Shown piece by piece: positions 22,513 to 33,689 of a stretch of DNA of 64,000 nucleotides (the stretch's first letter is position 1; each line of letters starts with the position of its first letter). Source of the DNA: Symbiodinium natans (taxonomy: Eukaryota > Sar > Dinophyceae > Suessiales > Symbiodiniaceae); contig CAJNDS010002220.1 of NCBI GenBank assembly GCA_905221605.1, forward strand, positions 90,001 to 154,000, written 5' to 3'. Made by a program: the position numbers and the translations under genes. A model generated the notes under the pieces. It saw only the letters and a list, made by a program, of their open reading frames with translations, did not search any database and had not been told where the DNA came from.

Positions 22513-23537
22513 GTGAGTTTCAGGGCATTCCAATCCAAGCCCCGGTTAGAAGCTCCACAGCTCAAGGAACCTCGTGATCCTCCTGAGAACCCTATAGGCT
22601 TTGGGCTGCGCGATGCCTACCCCAAGCCCCACTACCCCCTTTTCAGCTCGCGACCCTGAAAACCTGAACACTGGGTTGAGGGGTTCTCGCTTGAACTCTA
22701 ATCTTAGGGTGCGCTTCGCTTTCTGGTTTGCCTGAGTTTTGTAGGAGTGCAAAACATGTGTCCCCGAACCCTAAACAACCCTAAGCCTCAGGTCTTCCAT
22801 GGCCAAAATCCAAATCCCTACATAAACGCTACACCCTATGCACCCGGCACCCTAAACCCGAAACCCTAAACACCAGAACCCTGAGCCCCAGCAAAACCCT
22901 GCCCTAGGTCGGCAGCAAGCCCTAATTCCTATCGGCCTGGGCCTTTTCTGGGCTTTAGGCTTTAGGGCTCCCAGCGGAGCAGCTGCCTGCGTTAGCCCAT
23001 GCGGCCGTGGCCGCTTGCTCTCCTTTGCCTTGTGGGCTCGAGCCTCAGTAGGGGTTTAGGGTTTGGAGGACTTAAAAGGTGTGGTAAGGTTGGAACTTGC
23101 GGTTTTGGGGCTGATAACCCCTAAGTCCCAAACCCCCAACGCGAAATCTTAGAGTTTTTGGCGCTCCGATGTCGCGGAAGCCTCAGCACGGGCTTGCAGG
23201 GGTAAAACAAGGGGGCTTAGCCTAAACACGGCTCGAGTGTTGCCAACAGAGCAGCTTCCCATCCGCAGGGGCTCCAGGAGTTGAGGCAACATCCGGGCTA
23301 CGCGTTGGCACACGGGGACTCTCTACCTTTTTTTAGTGTATTTAACTGTATATCATGAGGGTTAGATTTCAGGTTTACACGCCAAATGCTATAGGTAAAA
23401 CCATCTTGAACATTAGACTACAGGTGTTGATGAGAGCCCATTTCTTGCCCTGGCTAGGCTCGGGCTCGGTTTGGCTCCTTTTTTCTCCCAGCAAGCCACA
23501 ATCCCTTAGTCTCGAACCTGCTACTCTAGGCAGGCCC

Positions 23538-23627
23538 TTGGGACATTTTACATTTTCCCCTGTTGGGTTGAAGAGGTCATATTCAGGAATATTTTCCAGG
23601 GGGTTTTAAGTTTTAAGGGCCATCCTA
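23538..23627. repeat. Dispersed repeat family 3, copy B
   Basis: CTTGGGACATTTTACATTTT to AAGGGCCATCCTAG. Second copy of the family seen at 10787, about 75 percent alike by eye. Confidence 0.6.
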
Positions 23628-23655
23628 GAACTGTGGCCCCCCCCCCCCCCCGAAT

Positions 23656-23772
23656 GGCAGGTGCGCAGGACCCTCCCTGCAGCTGCTGCTCCAGCTGCGG
23701 CTGCGCCTGCGCTGCCAGCTGCGCAGGTGGCAGGATGTCAGGGGTGTGAGGCGGTGGAGGCTCCAGGGGCTT
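23656..23772 (+). CDS. Candidate exon, Ala/Pro-rich
   Basis: GC-rich stretch reading VRRTLPAAAAPAAAAPALPA then AQVAGCQGCEAVEAPGA. It lies between a C-tract and a TA microsatellite. Could be a linker exon or a GC-rich simple repeat. Confidence 0.3.
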
Positions 23773-24607
23773 CGGCTATAATATATATATATATATATAT
23801 AATTATGTATATATATATATTATAATATATACATATATATAATATTCGACATAAGCTCAACTCAGCAGAGGCTTCCGCGCTCCGGGCTGCGCCGGCGCGC
23901 CCGACTGCCTGGAATCCTCGGCGCCCGTGATGCAAAGCGGATTTGGGGGTTTTGCGTTCGGGACTATAGGAGTGTACGTTTGTAAATTTAGATTAGATGT
24001 AGTAAGTACTTGTTTCGTACCCAAGACCCCTGACACCGTGACAGTGTTCCGAAGCTTGAGGTGTGGGGAAATTCTCGGTACACGGAGGCCGGGAGCCGGA
24101 GACATGGCATTTTGCGGTGCTTTGCTTGGCTTCTGGGTTTAGGGTTGAGGGCGCCCTAAGTCCTGCACCCTATAAACCCTTATCAGCCCTAGACCTGAAG
24201 TACGGCCGTTGTTTTGGGGTCTGTTTCCCTCATGACCTTAAAGAGCGTCCTTTATGGATCATTTTCGGCGGGAAAGGCCCAGGGCAAGCTGACCAGAGCA
24301 TTGAGGTGAAGAGAGTAGGGATTGAGCACCAGAGTGCTACAGGCTCCTGAATTTAAACCTAAGTCCTGAAGGGTATAGTTCCCAAACGCCCGAAAGGCGA
24401 GGGTTTGGGGTTTAGCGCTTTAAGCCCCGAAGCCCGAAGCCCTGAACCCTAAATTAAACCCTACATAAGCCACATGGATTGTTCTCTAAATTCGGGTCCC
24501 TCGTGGGGTCCGTATTTATGGGTGTCGTACTAAAGAGGGAACCCAAAAAAGGGACCCTAATGTAGAGACCTGCCAACATGGGTACCGGCTTGCTTTTTGT
24601 GGTGCAG

Positions 24608-24679
24608 GAGGAGTGGTGCGGACAGCCAAGGGTCCGAGAGCTCACCAAATGCCGGTGCTGTGGCGAGTGCGGTGGCTAG
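24608..24679 (+). CDS. Candidate terminal exon, Cys-rich
   Basis: GCAG|G acceptor, then EEWCGQPRVRELTKCRCCGE-CGG and TAG (24677-24679). The cysteine cluster suggests metal binding or disulphides, which is inference. Family unknown. Confidence 0.45.
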   Translation, partial: EEWCGQPRVRELTKCRCCGECGG

Positions 24680-24855
24680 ACCCCAAAGCTTCACGGTTTA
24701 GGGTTTAGGGTTTAGGGTTTCAGAGCTCAGGGTTCATTTTAGGATTTGGGGCGTTGAGGGTCCAGCTCTTGGTAGAGACGTAAGGGTCTGGGTGCAGGGT
24801 CTAGTTCTTGGAAGGGAGCTTGTTGAGGCAAAGCGTAGCATCAGTAGAACGACAG

Positions 24856-24942
24856 GAATCGGTTCCTGATGAAGTCAACGCACAAACCAGAAGCAGTGAG
24901 CTGATAACCTATAGTACAAACCTTTCAAACCGTACGACGAGA
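24856..24942 (+). CDS. Exon, 29 codons, consensus splice sites
   Basis: CAG|G acceptor (24854-24855) and ACGAGA|GTAAGT donor. Exactly 29 codons in phase 0: ESVPDEVNAQTRSSELITYS then TNLSNRTTR. Ser/Thr/Asn-rich. Family unknown. Confidence 0.5.
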
Positions 24943-25206
24943 GTAAGTAGAAAAGCGCCAGCTTTGAACCTGCTGAGAAGTACCCGGTCCATTCTCTCGT
25001 CTCTTTTGAGTAGCCCAACATTTACAAGGGGTTAGGGTTTAGTGTTGTCATTCCAACGTTGCTGTGGATCCACACCCTCGCAACTTAACGTCTCAAAGTC
25101 CAGAAGCTAACCGCGACGAGCACCTAACAACCCTCAACCCACATAACAGCGACCCTTGAAATCCGAAACCCTAAACCCTAAAGCCGACAGAAAACCTTGA
25201 GCTGAG

Positions 25207-25241
25207 GATGTGCCTGCGCAAACCGATGCCCCGGCTACAAG
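25207..25241 (+). CDS. Candidate microexon, GC donor
   Basis: GAG|G acceptor and ACAAG|GCCTC donor. Reads DVPAQTDAPAT. Fits the AG|G...|GC grammar of the kinase gene; nothing more can be said. Confidence 0.35.
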
Positions 25242-25749
25242 GCCTCTTGTAGAAGGGCTCAGCTTTAGGCTTTCAGGCATCGGTTGTTGAAAGAAAGGAA
25301 TGGATGGGCTGAGGGTTTCGGGTTTGGGGTTCAGGGCTCAGGGGCTTATGGGGGGTTTCATGGGCTTAGGGTTTCTTCCAAGGGCTGAAGGGGCTTGGAA
25401 CTGCAAGGCTTAGGGTTGTCCAACGACACCCCTCAAGAAAGGGGCCCTAAAACACCAAAACCCTGAAAGTCGAAGCACGTATTAAGATCCTGAAGCCGCA
25501 AACAGAAAACTGCAAGATTCTAAAACGCTCAAAGAACCCTCAGCTCTCAACAGGCTCAAAAGCCTTCAGCCTGCCGGAGACCTCCAAAAGCCTTCAATGT
25601 CTAAAACCACTTAGGACCCAAAAGCTCTTCAGCACCCTACTCAACCCGGAAAAGCATCTAAAACCTTACTAGCCGAATACCGAAAAAACCTACAACCCCC
25701 AAAGCCCTCCAGTCCTGAACCTCTTAACCCTAAACCCTTAACCCTTAAC

Positions 25750-25796
25750 CCTTGAGGCCTTCGGCTGCGCCGGGGCCAGCAACTGTGAAGTCTCGG
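25750..25796 (+). CDS. Candidate exon
   Basis: GAG|G acceptor and CGG|GTGG donor around GC-rich non-repeat sequence (frame AFGCAGASNCEVSAVG, or PSAAPGPATVKSRPSG in the next frame). Frame undecided. Confidence 0.3.
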
Positions 25797-26834
25797 CCGT
25801 CGGGTGGCGTGGTGGAATTGGGCAAAACCCCTCAATGTCATACAGGGGCCTGAATAATTCGAGTATTCTAAAGGAAGAAACACTAAACCCAAAACCCAAA
25901 ACCCCAAACCCTAAACCCTAAAGCCTAATACTACTAGTAATCATTCCGACCCTATAGTGGGGTTGCCAAAGTACCTCTCAGGATGTGGACAAGGGTGTCG
26001 CAATTGTATGTCAGTTGCATTTCCTGCGTCCTATACCCTAAGCCGCGTGGAGTTAGGGTTTATAGGGGTAAAGGCTCAGGGTTGAGAATTGAGGGCAGTA
26101 AGGGCTCAGAGCTCATGGAAGGGCTCTGTCCCCTGAAAACAACTGGCAAGCAAAAGCCGGCAAGCCCTGTAAACCCATCCTCTTGCTGGTCCGAGGCAGG
26201 ACCTCGGGGGACGTCCCTAAACCGTAGCCCCTGAATCAGGGATCAAAATGTCTGATGGATTTCCTTCTTCTTCGTGTCTTCTCTATTTTCGTATGACAGG
26301 CCACGAAGGCAATGTGACAGTATTCATTTCCTGTGGGACAAGGGACCTTGGCGCGGGAACTCTAGGAGCTCAAAGGGGGCCTTGCAGGGTGGGAGGTCCA
26401 TGTGTAAGGTTTGGTGCGCCATTCGATTCCAAAGCCCCTTCCCCCTCATGTAGCTTTTGGTGCACCCCGTCTCTGTAAGAACCTAAGGCCTTCAACGCAC
26501 ACTATCCAGTAAACTGGAACTCCCTCCCATTCCCCCCACTCCGCTCCGCCCGTCCCGAAGAAGAAACATAAGACACATAACAACCAGAACAGCCAGCATC
26601 TGAAACACAACAATCGAAGTCAGCAAACACTCCTTACAGTTATTCTACTCACAGTTGTCACCATCATCATCCAAGAGCCAACAGCACCGAAATATTCCTC
26701 ACATTCTGCGGCATTTGAACCCAAAACTCCATTTTCTGAACCCTAAACCCCAAACTTTAAGTTTAGGGGGCCTCTGAACCACATGTGGCGGAAAGGAATA
26801 AGTCTATTAAGGCGTAAAAACTTCTGGTGAACAG

Positions 26835-26946
26835 GATCTTTGTTATTGGGGATGGACAGCTCTCAAAAGTCCAGCACCCAGCTGTGAACCTCCTCAGTAT
26901 CAAATCAAACGACACTGGCCTGCGCGGGTCCATCATTGTCTTCGGG
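26835..26946 (+). CDS. Candidate exon upstream of the RCC1-repeat gene
   Basis: ACAG|G acceptor. The frame encodes IFVIGDGQLSKVQHPAVNLL then SIKSNDTGLRGSIIVFG, ending at GGG|GTCTAG. Composition is clearly protein-like and the sequence is free of heptamers. It is probably the last visible exon of a gene ending before 27182, not part of the RCC1 gene, which has its own start. Family unknown. Confidence 0.5.
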
Positions 26947-27181
26947 GTCTAGATATGGGGGGGGGGGGGGGGGGTTGGCACCTGCGGTTTAGGGTTTAAG
27001 GGTTTAGGAAAGATCTAAAAAGGTTAATCTGGCACCCGATACTACTTAATATGCACTTTATAGGAACCCCCATTAAGGGATCTACTTACTTTCCGGTATT
27101 CCGGTGTACCCCATTGAAAGCCAGATTCCGTGCACGCAGGAACTTTAAAGCATGACGTAGACTCAGACATTGCTTTGCAGA

Positions 27182-28639
27182 ATGTTTGTTACGTTGAATG
27201 TTGCACTGCTCAGTGGCAAGACAGCTTCTGTGCAAGCAAAGCTGGATGACACTGTGGAAGCCGTCAAGATTCGGGCGCAGACAGCGCTTGGAGTCGGACA
27301 AGGCCGACTAGTGAATACATCTGGAACTGTGCTGGATGCATGTTCGACTGTCAAGGATGCCAAGCTTCATGACGCTGACTCCCTGACCTTGCACATAACG
27401 GGAGTGCAAGTTCAGGCCAACTCCAGTGCCTTCGCTGCCATCCTCGGGGATGCATCCGTCGTGACCTGGGGTAGTCCTGTCTATGGTGGAGACAGTAGTG
27501 CCGTACAGGATCAGCTGAAGAATGTGCAGCAGATCCAAGCAACAAATAGCGCTTTTGCCGCCATTCTCGGAGATGGATCCGTCGTCACCTGGGGTGTTCC
27601 TGGCGATGGCGGTGACAGTAAGACTGTCCAGGATCAGCTGAAGAATGTCAAGCACATTCAAGCCTCTACCCGCGCGTTTGCCGCCATTTGTGGCGATGGG
27701 TCTGTGGTGACTTGGGGTATGCCTGACGTGTGGGGGACTGGGTATGGTGGTGACAGTAGTGTTGTGCAGCATCAGCTGACCAATGTGCTACAGATCCAAG
27801 CCACTTACAGCGCTTTTGCTGCCATTTTGAGGGATGGATCCGTCGTGACCTGGGGTAATCCTGCTCATGGTGGCTACAGTAGCTCTGTGAAGGACCATCT
27901 GAAGAATGTGCAGCATATCCAAGCCTGTACATACGCATTTGCTGCCATTGTCGGGGATGGATCCGTCGTGCCTTGGGGTATGGGTGAGTGCGGCGGTGAC
28001 AGTCGTGTTGTGCAGGATCGTCTGCAGAATGTGCAGCAGATCCAAGCCACTCATGGCGCTTTTGCTGCCATTCTGCAAGATGGCTCCGTCGTGACCTGGG
28101 GTCATTCTGGCCATGGCGGTGACAGTACGACTGTGCAAGATCAGCTAAAGAGTGTGCAACAGATCCATGCCGGTACGTACGCTTTTGCTGCCATCCTCGT
28201 CGATGGATCTGTCGTGACCTGGGGAAATGCCATGTGTGGGGGCGACAGTAGTGCTGTGCAGGCTCAGCTGAAGAACGTGAAGCAGATCCAATCATGTGGC
28301 CGCGCTTTTGCTGCCATTCTCGCCGATGGATCCGTCGTGACATGGGGTCTTGCTAGACACGGTGGCGACAGTCGTGCCGTGCAGGATCAGCTGAAGAATG
28401 TGCAGCAGATCCATTCCTGCCTAGGCGCTTTTGGCGGTGCGTTTGCTGCCATTGTCGGAGATGGATCCGTCGTGACCTGGGGTGATACTGATCAGGGTGG
28501 TGACAGTAGTGCTGTGCAGGATCAGCTCAAGAATGTGCAGCAGATCCAATCCTCTTACGGTGGCGATCTTGCTGCCACTTTCGATGATGGATCTTTCGTG
28601 ACCTGGGGAAGGAATCCCTCCCTCCACCCTAACGGTTAA
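27182..28639 (+). CDS. Ubiquitin-like domain plus RCC1-type repeat protein, single exon
   Basis: Intact 485-residue frame from ATG 27182 to TAA 28637-28639. An upstream TTG continues the frame by four codons, but the ATG begins the ubiquitin-like fold directly. Residues 1 to about 75 resemble a ubiquitin-like domain (SGKT near the first hairpin, DTVEAVK helix, GRLV, then a LDACSTVKDA/DADSLTLHI end). The rest is nine complete units of about 40 residues plus a truncated tenth. Each unit carries GDGSVVTWG, then GGDSxxVQDQLKNVQQIQ, then AFAAI, the pattern of RCC1/HERC-like beta-propeller blades. The units are also very similar in DNA. Such UBL-RCC1 proteins are abundant in Symbiodiniaceae and are often labelled HERC-like, but no HECT domain is present, so ligase activity should not be assumed. 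A protein-binding role is inference. No intron and no telomere-like heptamers occur inside. Confidence 0.93.
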   Translation: MFVTLNVALLSGKTASVQAKLDDTVEAVKIRAQTALGVGQGRLVNTSGTVLDACSTVKDAKLHDADSLTLHITGVQVQANSSAFAAILGDASVVTWGSPVYGGDSSAVQDQLKNVQQIQATNSAFAAILGDGSVVTWGVPGDGGDSKTVQDQLKNVKHIQASTRAFAAICGDGSVVTWGMPDVWGTGYGGDSSVVQHQLTNVLQIQATYSAFAAILRDGSVVTWGNPAHGGYSSSVKDHLKNVQHIQACTYAFAAIVGDGSVVPWGMGECGGDSRVVQDRLQNVQQIQATHGAFAAILQDGSVVTWGHSGHGGDSTTVQDQLKSVQQIHAGTYAFAAILVDGSVVTWGNAMCGGDSSAVQAQLKNVKQIQSCGRAFAAILADGSVVTWGLARHGGDSRAVQDQLKNVQQIHSCLGAFGGAFAAIVGDGSVVTWGDTDQGGDSSAVQDQLKNVQQIQSSYGGDLAATFDDGSFVTWGRNPSLHPNG

Positions 28640-28671
28640 AACGCTCAAAAGCTTCAACTCGACACCCTATT

Positions 28672-29186
28672 AGGGTTTGGGGTTTTGGGGTTTTGGGGTT
28701 TTGGGGTTTGGGGCTTTTGGGGTTTTGGGGTTTTGGGGTTTTGGGGTTTTGGGGTTTTGGGGTTTTGGGGGGTTTTGGGGTTTTGGGGTTTTGGGGTTTT
28801 TGGGGTTTGGGGTTTTGGGGTTTGGGGTTTTGGGGTTTTTTGGGGTTTTGGGGTTTTGGGGGGGGTTTGGGGGTTTTGGGGTTTGGGGTTTGGGTTTTGG
28901 GGTTTGGGGTTTTGGGGTTTTGGGGTTTGGGGGTTTTGGGGGTTTTGGGGTTTGGGGTTTGGGGTTTGGGGTTTTGGGGTTTTGGGGTTTTGGGGTTTTG
29001 GGGTTTTGGGGTTTTGGGGTTTTGGGGTTTTGGGGTTTTGGGGTTTTGGGGTTGTGGGGTTTTGTGGGGTTGTGGGGTTGTGGGGTTTTGGGGTTTTGGG
29101 GTTTTGGGGTTTTGGGGTTTTGGGGTTTTGGGGTTTTGGGGTTTTGGGGTTTTGGGTTTTGGGGTTTTGGGGTTTTGGGGTTAGGC
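28672..29186. repeat. TTTTGGGG-type G/T satellite
   Basis: About 510 bases of TTTTGGGG and near variants (TTTGGGG, TGTGGGG) starting 33 bases after the stop of the RCC1-repeat gene, with G only on the + strand. The long Gly/Phe/Trp frames here are artefacts. Strong potential for G-quadruplexes. Confidence 0.95.
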
Positions 29187-29189
29187 CCT

Positions 29190-29570
29190 ACACCCCGAGA
29201 CGCTAAGCTTTAAACCCTAAAGCGTAAACCCCTAAATACCCTAAACGCTAAACTTTAGGGTCCATAAGCCCGAAGCTCTACAATGTTAAACTCTCCGTAA
29301 GCAGCTCAAATATAGGGGGTCTTGTGAATTGGGTGCCCCTTCTCATCCTCATTTCGGGTTTATGGTTCAAGGTAGACCTTGTATAATAAGTACTAAGGAC
29401 CTGATCTTAAACTTCGAAAGTACCCCCTGTAAAGCCCCAGACCACCTGTCTCTAATTCTTAAGGCCCCTATGGTAAGCCGCACAACCCTTAAGCACTAAA
29501 AGGAACCCTTGAAGGAAAGGAGCTCTGACAGTAATCCTTCTACTACCACTGAAAGGAGTCCTGGGTTGAA
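29190..29570. other. Non-coding stretch
   Basis: CCCTAAA-type words and AG/GT-rich sequence; no supported exon. Confidence 0.5.
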
Positions 29571-29590
29571 AAGCCCGCAGCCCTAGGCAG

Positions 29591-29640
29591 AACCAGCGCT
29601 ACACGGAGCAGGAGCTGCGGCTCCCAACTTGTCGCAGGGG
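29591..29640 (+). CDS. Candidate exon
   Basis: GGCAG acceptor, frame NQRYTEQELRLPTCRR. Probably precedes the stop-containing exon at 29713. Donor uncertain. Confidence 0.4.
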
Positions 29641-29712
29641 GACCAGGGAAATAGATAGAGTTGACCTCTGGGTTCAGGGGGTTCGGGCTTGGGAGTTTGA
29701 AAGGGGGCCGAG

Positions 29713-29863
29713 GGGAACAGTGCGACGTGTGGATGCCGTCCTCAACAACATGTTCATCAGCAAGGTGCGTGCCTGTAACTACGTGGCAGACCCTGAAACC
29801 TTCGCAGACGTGAACTCGTTTAGCCCGGACACGTCGATCCACTCCCTGGGTGCCGGGATCTGA
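29713..29863 (+). CDS. Terminal exon of an unrecognised gene
   Basis: GAG|G acceptor. The frame encodes TVRRVDAVLNNMFISKVRAC, NYVADPETFADVNSFSPDTS, IHSLGAGI and TGA (29861-29863). Long repeat-free open frame with natural composition. A strong-looking donor, AAG|GTGCGT, lies inside near 29765, so an alternative splice is possible. Family not recognised. Confidence 0.55.
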
Positions 29864-30525
29864 ACTTCATGCCCCGTCGAAGCAAGAAGTCCAGTAGGCC
29901 GTACAGCGATCTGCTTACAAAAAAACCCTAAGTTAAAACTGGGCAATTATTTTTGTGCAGGACATGAAATGAACGTGCGAACATTGAATTTATTCCCTGT
30001 GCTTTTCTCAAAAGTTTAAGGTATCCTTGCCCTTCTCTCAACACAACGCTAAATCAACTCATCGAGCAATGAAAGCGGTGAAAGCGCCCGATCTTTCACC
30101 ATTGGTAAAAATTTATGAGATGCGAGTTGTTTTTGAGCATATTCTTAGTTGTTTTTTTGCCTTCTTGTTTCTAACAGGCAGATCATACGCCCTGAAACTC
30201 TTGTGTGTACATTTGTATAGATATATAGTTAAGAGTGTAGGTCCTGGTAACCACGCTGAACGTTGAAGGCTAGGCGCCTAGACTTCAGTCGCGAGTTTTT
30301 GTATGTCGCAGTGGCTGAGCTTGGGGTGTGGCAGTCGAACAGGCAGTTCCAAGTGGTGGTCTCCGGAAAGGGGAAGGGTGTGTACAGTATACATAATTGC
30401 CTGAGGTCTCTGGACTGCTGCGCACCACTTTGCATGTGTCAACGGACTGCTTCTGCACCTGTGTTTTGGTGCTTTTCCTTGTTGCTCATTTTCGTTTGCT
30501 AAAATGATTGTTTTGGGTTTTCCAG

Positions 30526-30666
30526 TGGTTGCCTGCCCTTCGCAACTTTGAAACATGTCGGAGAACCTTATCAGGGCCTCAAATTCCTCGCCGGCTGTCG
30601 CAGGAATGGTGCGGACTGGGCCTTCCTGGCGATGCCCCGGCAGAGGAGCCGGAAGAGGCCCTCTCG
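30526..30666 (+). CDS. Exon, 47 codons, consensus splice sites
   Basis: TTTTCCAG acceptor and CTCTCG|GTGAGT donor. One frame reads FATLKHVGEPYQGLKFLAGC then RRNGADWAFLAMPRQRSRKR. The following intron receives an inverted-repeat element 36 bases after the donor. All three frames are largely open. Family unknown. Confidence 0.5.
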
Positions 30667-30702
30667 GTGAGTTATCTTAGGGCTCTTAGGGGGTTTAGAC
30701 TT

Positions 30703-30799
30703 GGGATGTTCCCCCTTATACTAACAGCTCCTTAATCGGGATTAGAGTACCCCCATTACAATCCCTATCAAGGACTGTTAGTATGAGGGGGAACATCCC
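30703..30799. mobile_element. Inverted-repeat element, family 1
   Basis: GGGATGTTCCCCC and GGGGGAACATCCC ends, with arms ACTAACAGCTCCTTAATC and CAAGGACTGTTAGTATG. It lies 36 bases after the GTGAGT donor of the exon at 30526. Confidence 0.85.
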
Positions 30800-31063
30800 G
30801 AGCGGGTTCAGTGGAGTTTTTTTCGGGGTGAAGGGGTACTGGTTTTGTGTTTTTGGGGTTCGGCTCCGACCAATGCAGGTTGGGGTCGTGGACTTGGGCT
30901 AGCGAATTGTCGGGAGAGTTTGGGCTTAGGTGTTTGGCCGGGGGTAAAGAGTTAAGGGCTGTACCTGCATTTCAAATCTTGTGTATTTCTTGAGAGTGTC
31001 TCGTATACTGACATATCAAAGGCCTGTAATTAAGATCAACCCTTCAACTGCGGTTCTGCAGGT

Positions 31064-31187
31064 CATGGCTCGGGCGCGCCTAGCTCTGCGAACCACACTG
31101 CGCCTTGGTGGAAGCATGACGAGGGGACTCGGGTGTGATGTTTCGTGCTTAGGGGTCATACCTGCAACCTCAAGCGTGAGCCATTGA
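31064..31187 (+). CDS. Candidate first exon, Arg-rich N-terminus
   Basis: ATG with MARARLALRTTLRLGGSMTR following, a basic amphipathic stretch like a mitochondrial presequence. It is open to a TGA at 31185-31187 unless spliced earlier. Organelle targeting is inference. Confidence 0.3.
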
Positions 31188-31627
31188 ACACAATCCGAGC
31201 CCAAACTCGGAAAATCACTTGGGGATCGAGGGTGTTAAAACATTGGGCATGCTTGAAGAACCCAGGACCTCCATCTTGTACTTGTACACAGGGTCTTTAA
31301 ATCAGAAGCCGGGTAGGGTTTTGGAAGGTGTGGTCGCGAACTTAGGGTGGACGCCGAGTAGAACCTGTATCCCCATGTTTTTGTGAAGGTTTGTTGCGAA
31401 TCCAAGGGTTCAGAAGCAACCTACTGTTGTTTCTCCGAGGTTTCTTTCGGGATCGAGTATGCCAACATAATTCCCTCGGGGTCTAAGTGCCTGCTGGGGT
31501 TTGCTAAAACCCAGAGCCCCGAAAGCTAGACCTTTAGGCTGTAAAGTTTGGCCCTCAAGCCTAAATCCTATACCCTAGACCCTATACACCCTAAGCCCCT
31601 AAACCCTAAGTTTCCCAACTTGCTTGG

Positions 31628-31739
31628 AACTGCGCTGCGAGTGTTTCATAACCCAAGAACGCCTGAGGGCCAGCATGGTTTGGCCGCGTGGCTGGTGAGC
31701 ATGGCGGCCTTCGGTGCCTTTGAGAGCCTTGCGTGTTAG
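31628..31739 (+). CDS. Candidate terminal exon
   Basis: Reads VFHNPRTPEGQHGLAAWLVS then MAAFGAFESLAC and TAG (31737-31739). Hydrophobic end. Boundaries on the 5' side uncertain. Confidence 0.35.
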
Positions 31740-31944
31740 CGAACAGACTCCAAGCTCTCATGTGAAACCCCTCAAGCAAAGGGATAGATACATCAGCTAC
31801 ATTCAAGTGCTTGTCAGAGCTGGCCAGGGCAGGTCGGAGGCTTGCAGAAAGTTTTACAGAGTTAGGGTTGTAGGTAGGCATGTGGGGTCCAGGGTGGATT
31901 TTGGCAACCCTACACCCCCAAGCCGAAACCCTGAACCCGGCAAC

Positions 31945-32066
31945 CTTGAACACAAATGCTTGGAAATTCACAATGGGAGCTTGGAGTTCTTCAGCAGCAG
32001 ATTGCTGCCTAAAAGGAACGCCCTCCTCCTAGTATTCAACCCCCCGGCGAAAAGAGAGAAGCGTAC
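31945..32066 (+). CDS. Candidate exon
   Basis: Reads EHKCLEIHNGSLEFFSSRLL then PKRNALLLVFNPPAKREKR, with a possible donor in CAG|GC at the end. Repeat-free and protein-like. Family unknown. Confidence 0.4.
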
Positions 32067-32163
32067 AGGCATAATCTTGACCCCCAAGCTACCCCAAACC
32101 TCAAACCCCAAATGCCGAACCCCAAACCCTAACACTAACTAAACCCCAATTTGCATACGGGCA

Positions 32164-32261
32164 TCAGTTCTTGGGAGGTTTTTACTAGCGGAGGGGATGG
32201 ATCTCTGGCCGCCGGCCCGCTGCAATGCAAAGTCATTGCTCCAAGCGCGCGAATGGATTGA
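32164..32261 (+). CDS. Candidate terminal exon
   Basis: Reads SSWEVFTSGGDGSLAAGPLQ then CKVIAPSARMD and TGA. Flanked by CCCTAAA and TTTAGGG blocks. Family unknown. Confidence 0.4.
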
Positions 32262-33689
32262 ACAAGGAGGTTTAGCGCGGTTCGGAGGGTTTAGGGTTTA
32301 GGGTCTATGGGGTTTAGGGTTTACGGTTTAGGGTTTAGGGTCTAGGGTCTAGGGCTTCTGTCTAAGTACCGTGTGTAGGAGCCGAGGGCTGACCTAGTTT
32401 CCTCACGCTGTTCCTTCACCTGAACCTTACATCATAACCCCGAAACACAAAACCCTAAACATCCGTAAGCCCATTCAGCTCCCAGCCGTCGCACCGAACC
32501 ACTTCGGCTAAGGGCTTCGAGAGTTCAGGGTTTAGGTATTTAGGGTTTAGGGTTTAGGATCAAGGGCTAGTTAGGGTTTAGAGGGAAGCAAGAGTACACA
32601 CAATTTTTCGGGCAAACCCTTAAAGACGCTAGCCACCTTCAATACCCCAATGAACGGCTTTGAGGGTTTATGGCTTAGAGTTTAGCGTTTGCCAGTTTAC
32701 CTTACATTCCCTGAGCCTTAAACCCTGAACCCTCACCCAACGATGAAAGCAAAAGCTTTCTATCCTCACAGGAGCCGAAGCCGTCGACGCAGCAGGTGTG
32801 TGCGCTGAAGTTTTCGGGTTTATAGGGGCTCAATTAGAAAATGAGGTACCACCAATATATCACAGCAAATAAGCCCCATGGGGCTATACAGGGTACCCAA
32901 TTCCCAAATTGCCTATGAACAACCAGCGAGCTAACAGTTTACGGGTTGAGGATGGTTGAGGGCTTTACGGGGTTAGGGTGGACGCCCAGGGCCAATGCTT
33001 TCCCTTTGTCGTCGTGAGTCGTTATGTTCCTTGCAGGGGTTAGAGGCTTAAAGGGTTCGGTTAGGTTGCGGAAATGGCTTGCACTCTGAACGCTAAATCT
33101 CCGGGAACCCGTCACGCCCAAATGCCTGTGGCCCAACACAGCTAAAGCCCTGGATCAACGCCCAAACCGTGTCAGTCCCACCAGAAATTGCGAAAACACC
33201 GGCGCAAGACCCAAACACCCTGTAGGGATTTAGGGTTTAGGAGCTCTAAACTCCCCAAACCCTAACAGGAGCCCGGGACGCGACCGCGAGTCATGCCCTC
33301 GAGATTTTAGTTTTAGGGAGCCAGCGATGGATCGACAACAAGGGCCTACACATAGGGGTTATAGAATAGAGGATTTAGGAGTTGAGGGTTTAAAGCGATT
33401 GGACCGGACCCTTTGAGGCGCTGAGGATATTCACATTGAATCCAGGCCTTTGAGAACGCGGTTGTTCAAAGCTAGGGTCTCTTGGTAGACACCTTCTGCA
33501 ATAGGGACAATTAGGATGAGACTCGCCCGACCGAAGCCACGTCGCACCCTGAACCCCAAACCCGAATATACATTTAATCCATAAGCCCACAACCCCCACT
33601 TGCTGAACCCCCAATTAAACCCTAGCTCCCTAAAACCATAAAGTCCCGAAACCCCAAACACTAAAACCCGAATTCCTTCAGCCCTACAC

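Noticed and set aside
27666-28343. Minus-strand 225-residue frame with His/Arg-rich repeats
   Set aside because: Antisense of the RCC1-type repeats; its periodicity simply mirrors the plus-strand units.
28677-29213. Three overlapping 160-180 residue frames rich in Gly, Phe, Trp and Leu
   Set aside because: All are translations of the TTTTGGGG satellite; open in every frame of one strand because the repeat lacks stops.
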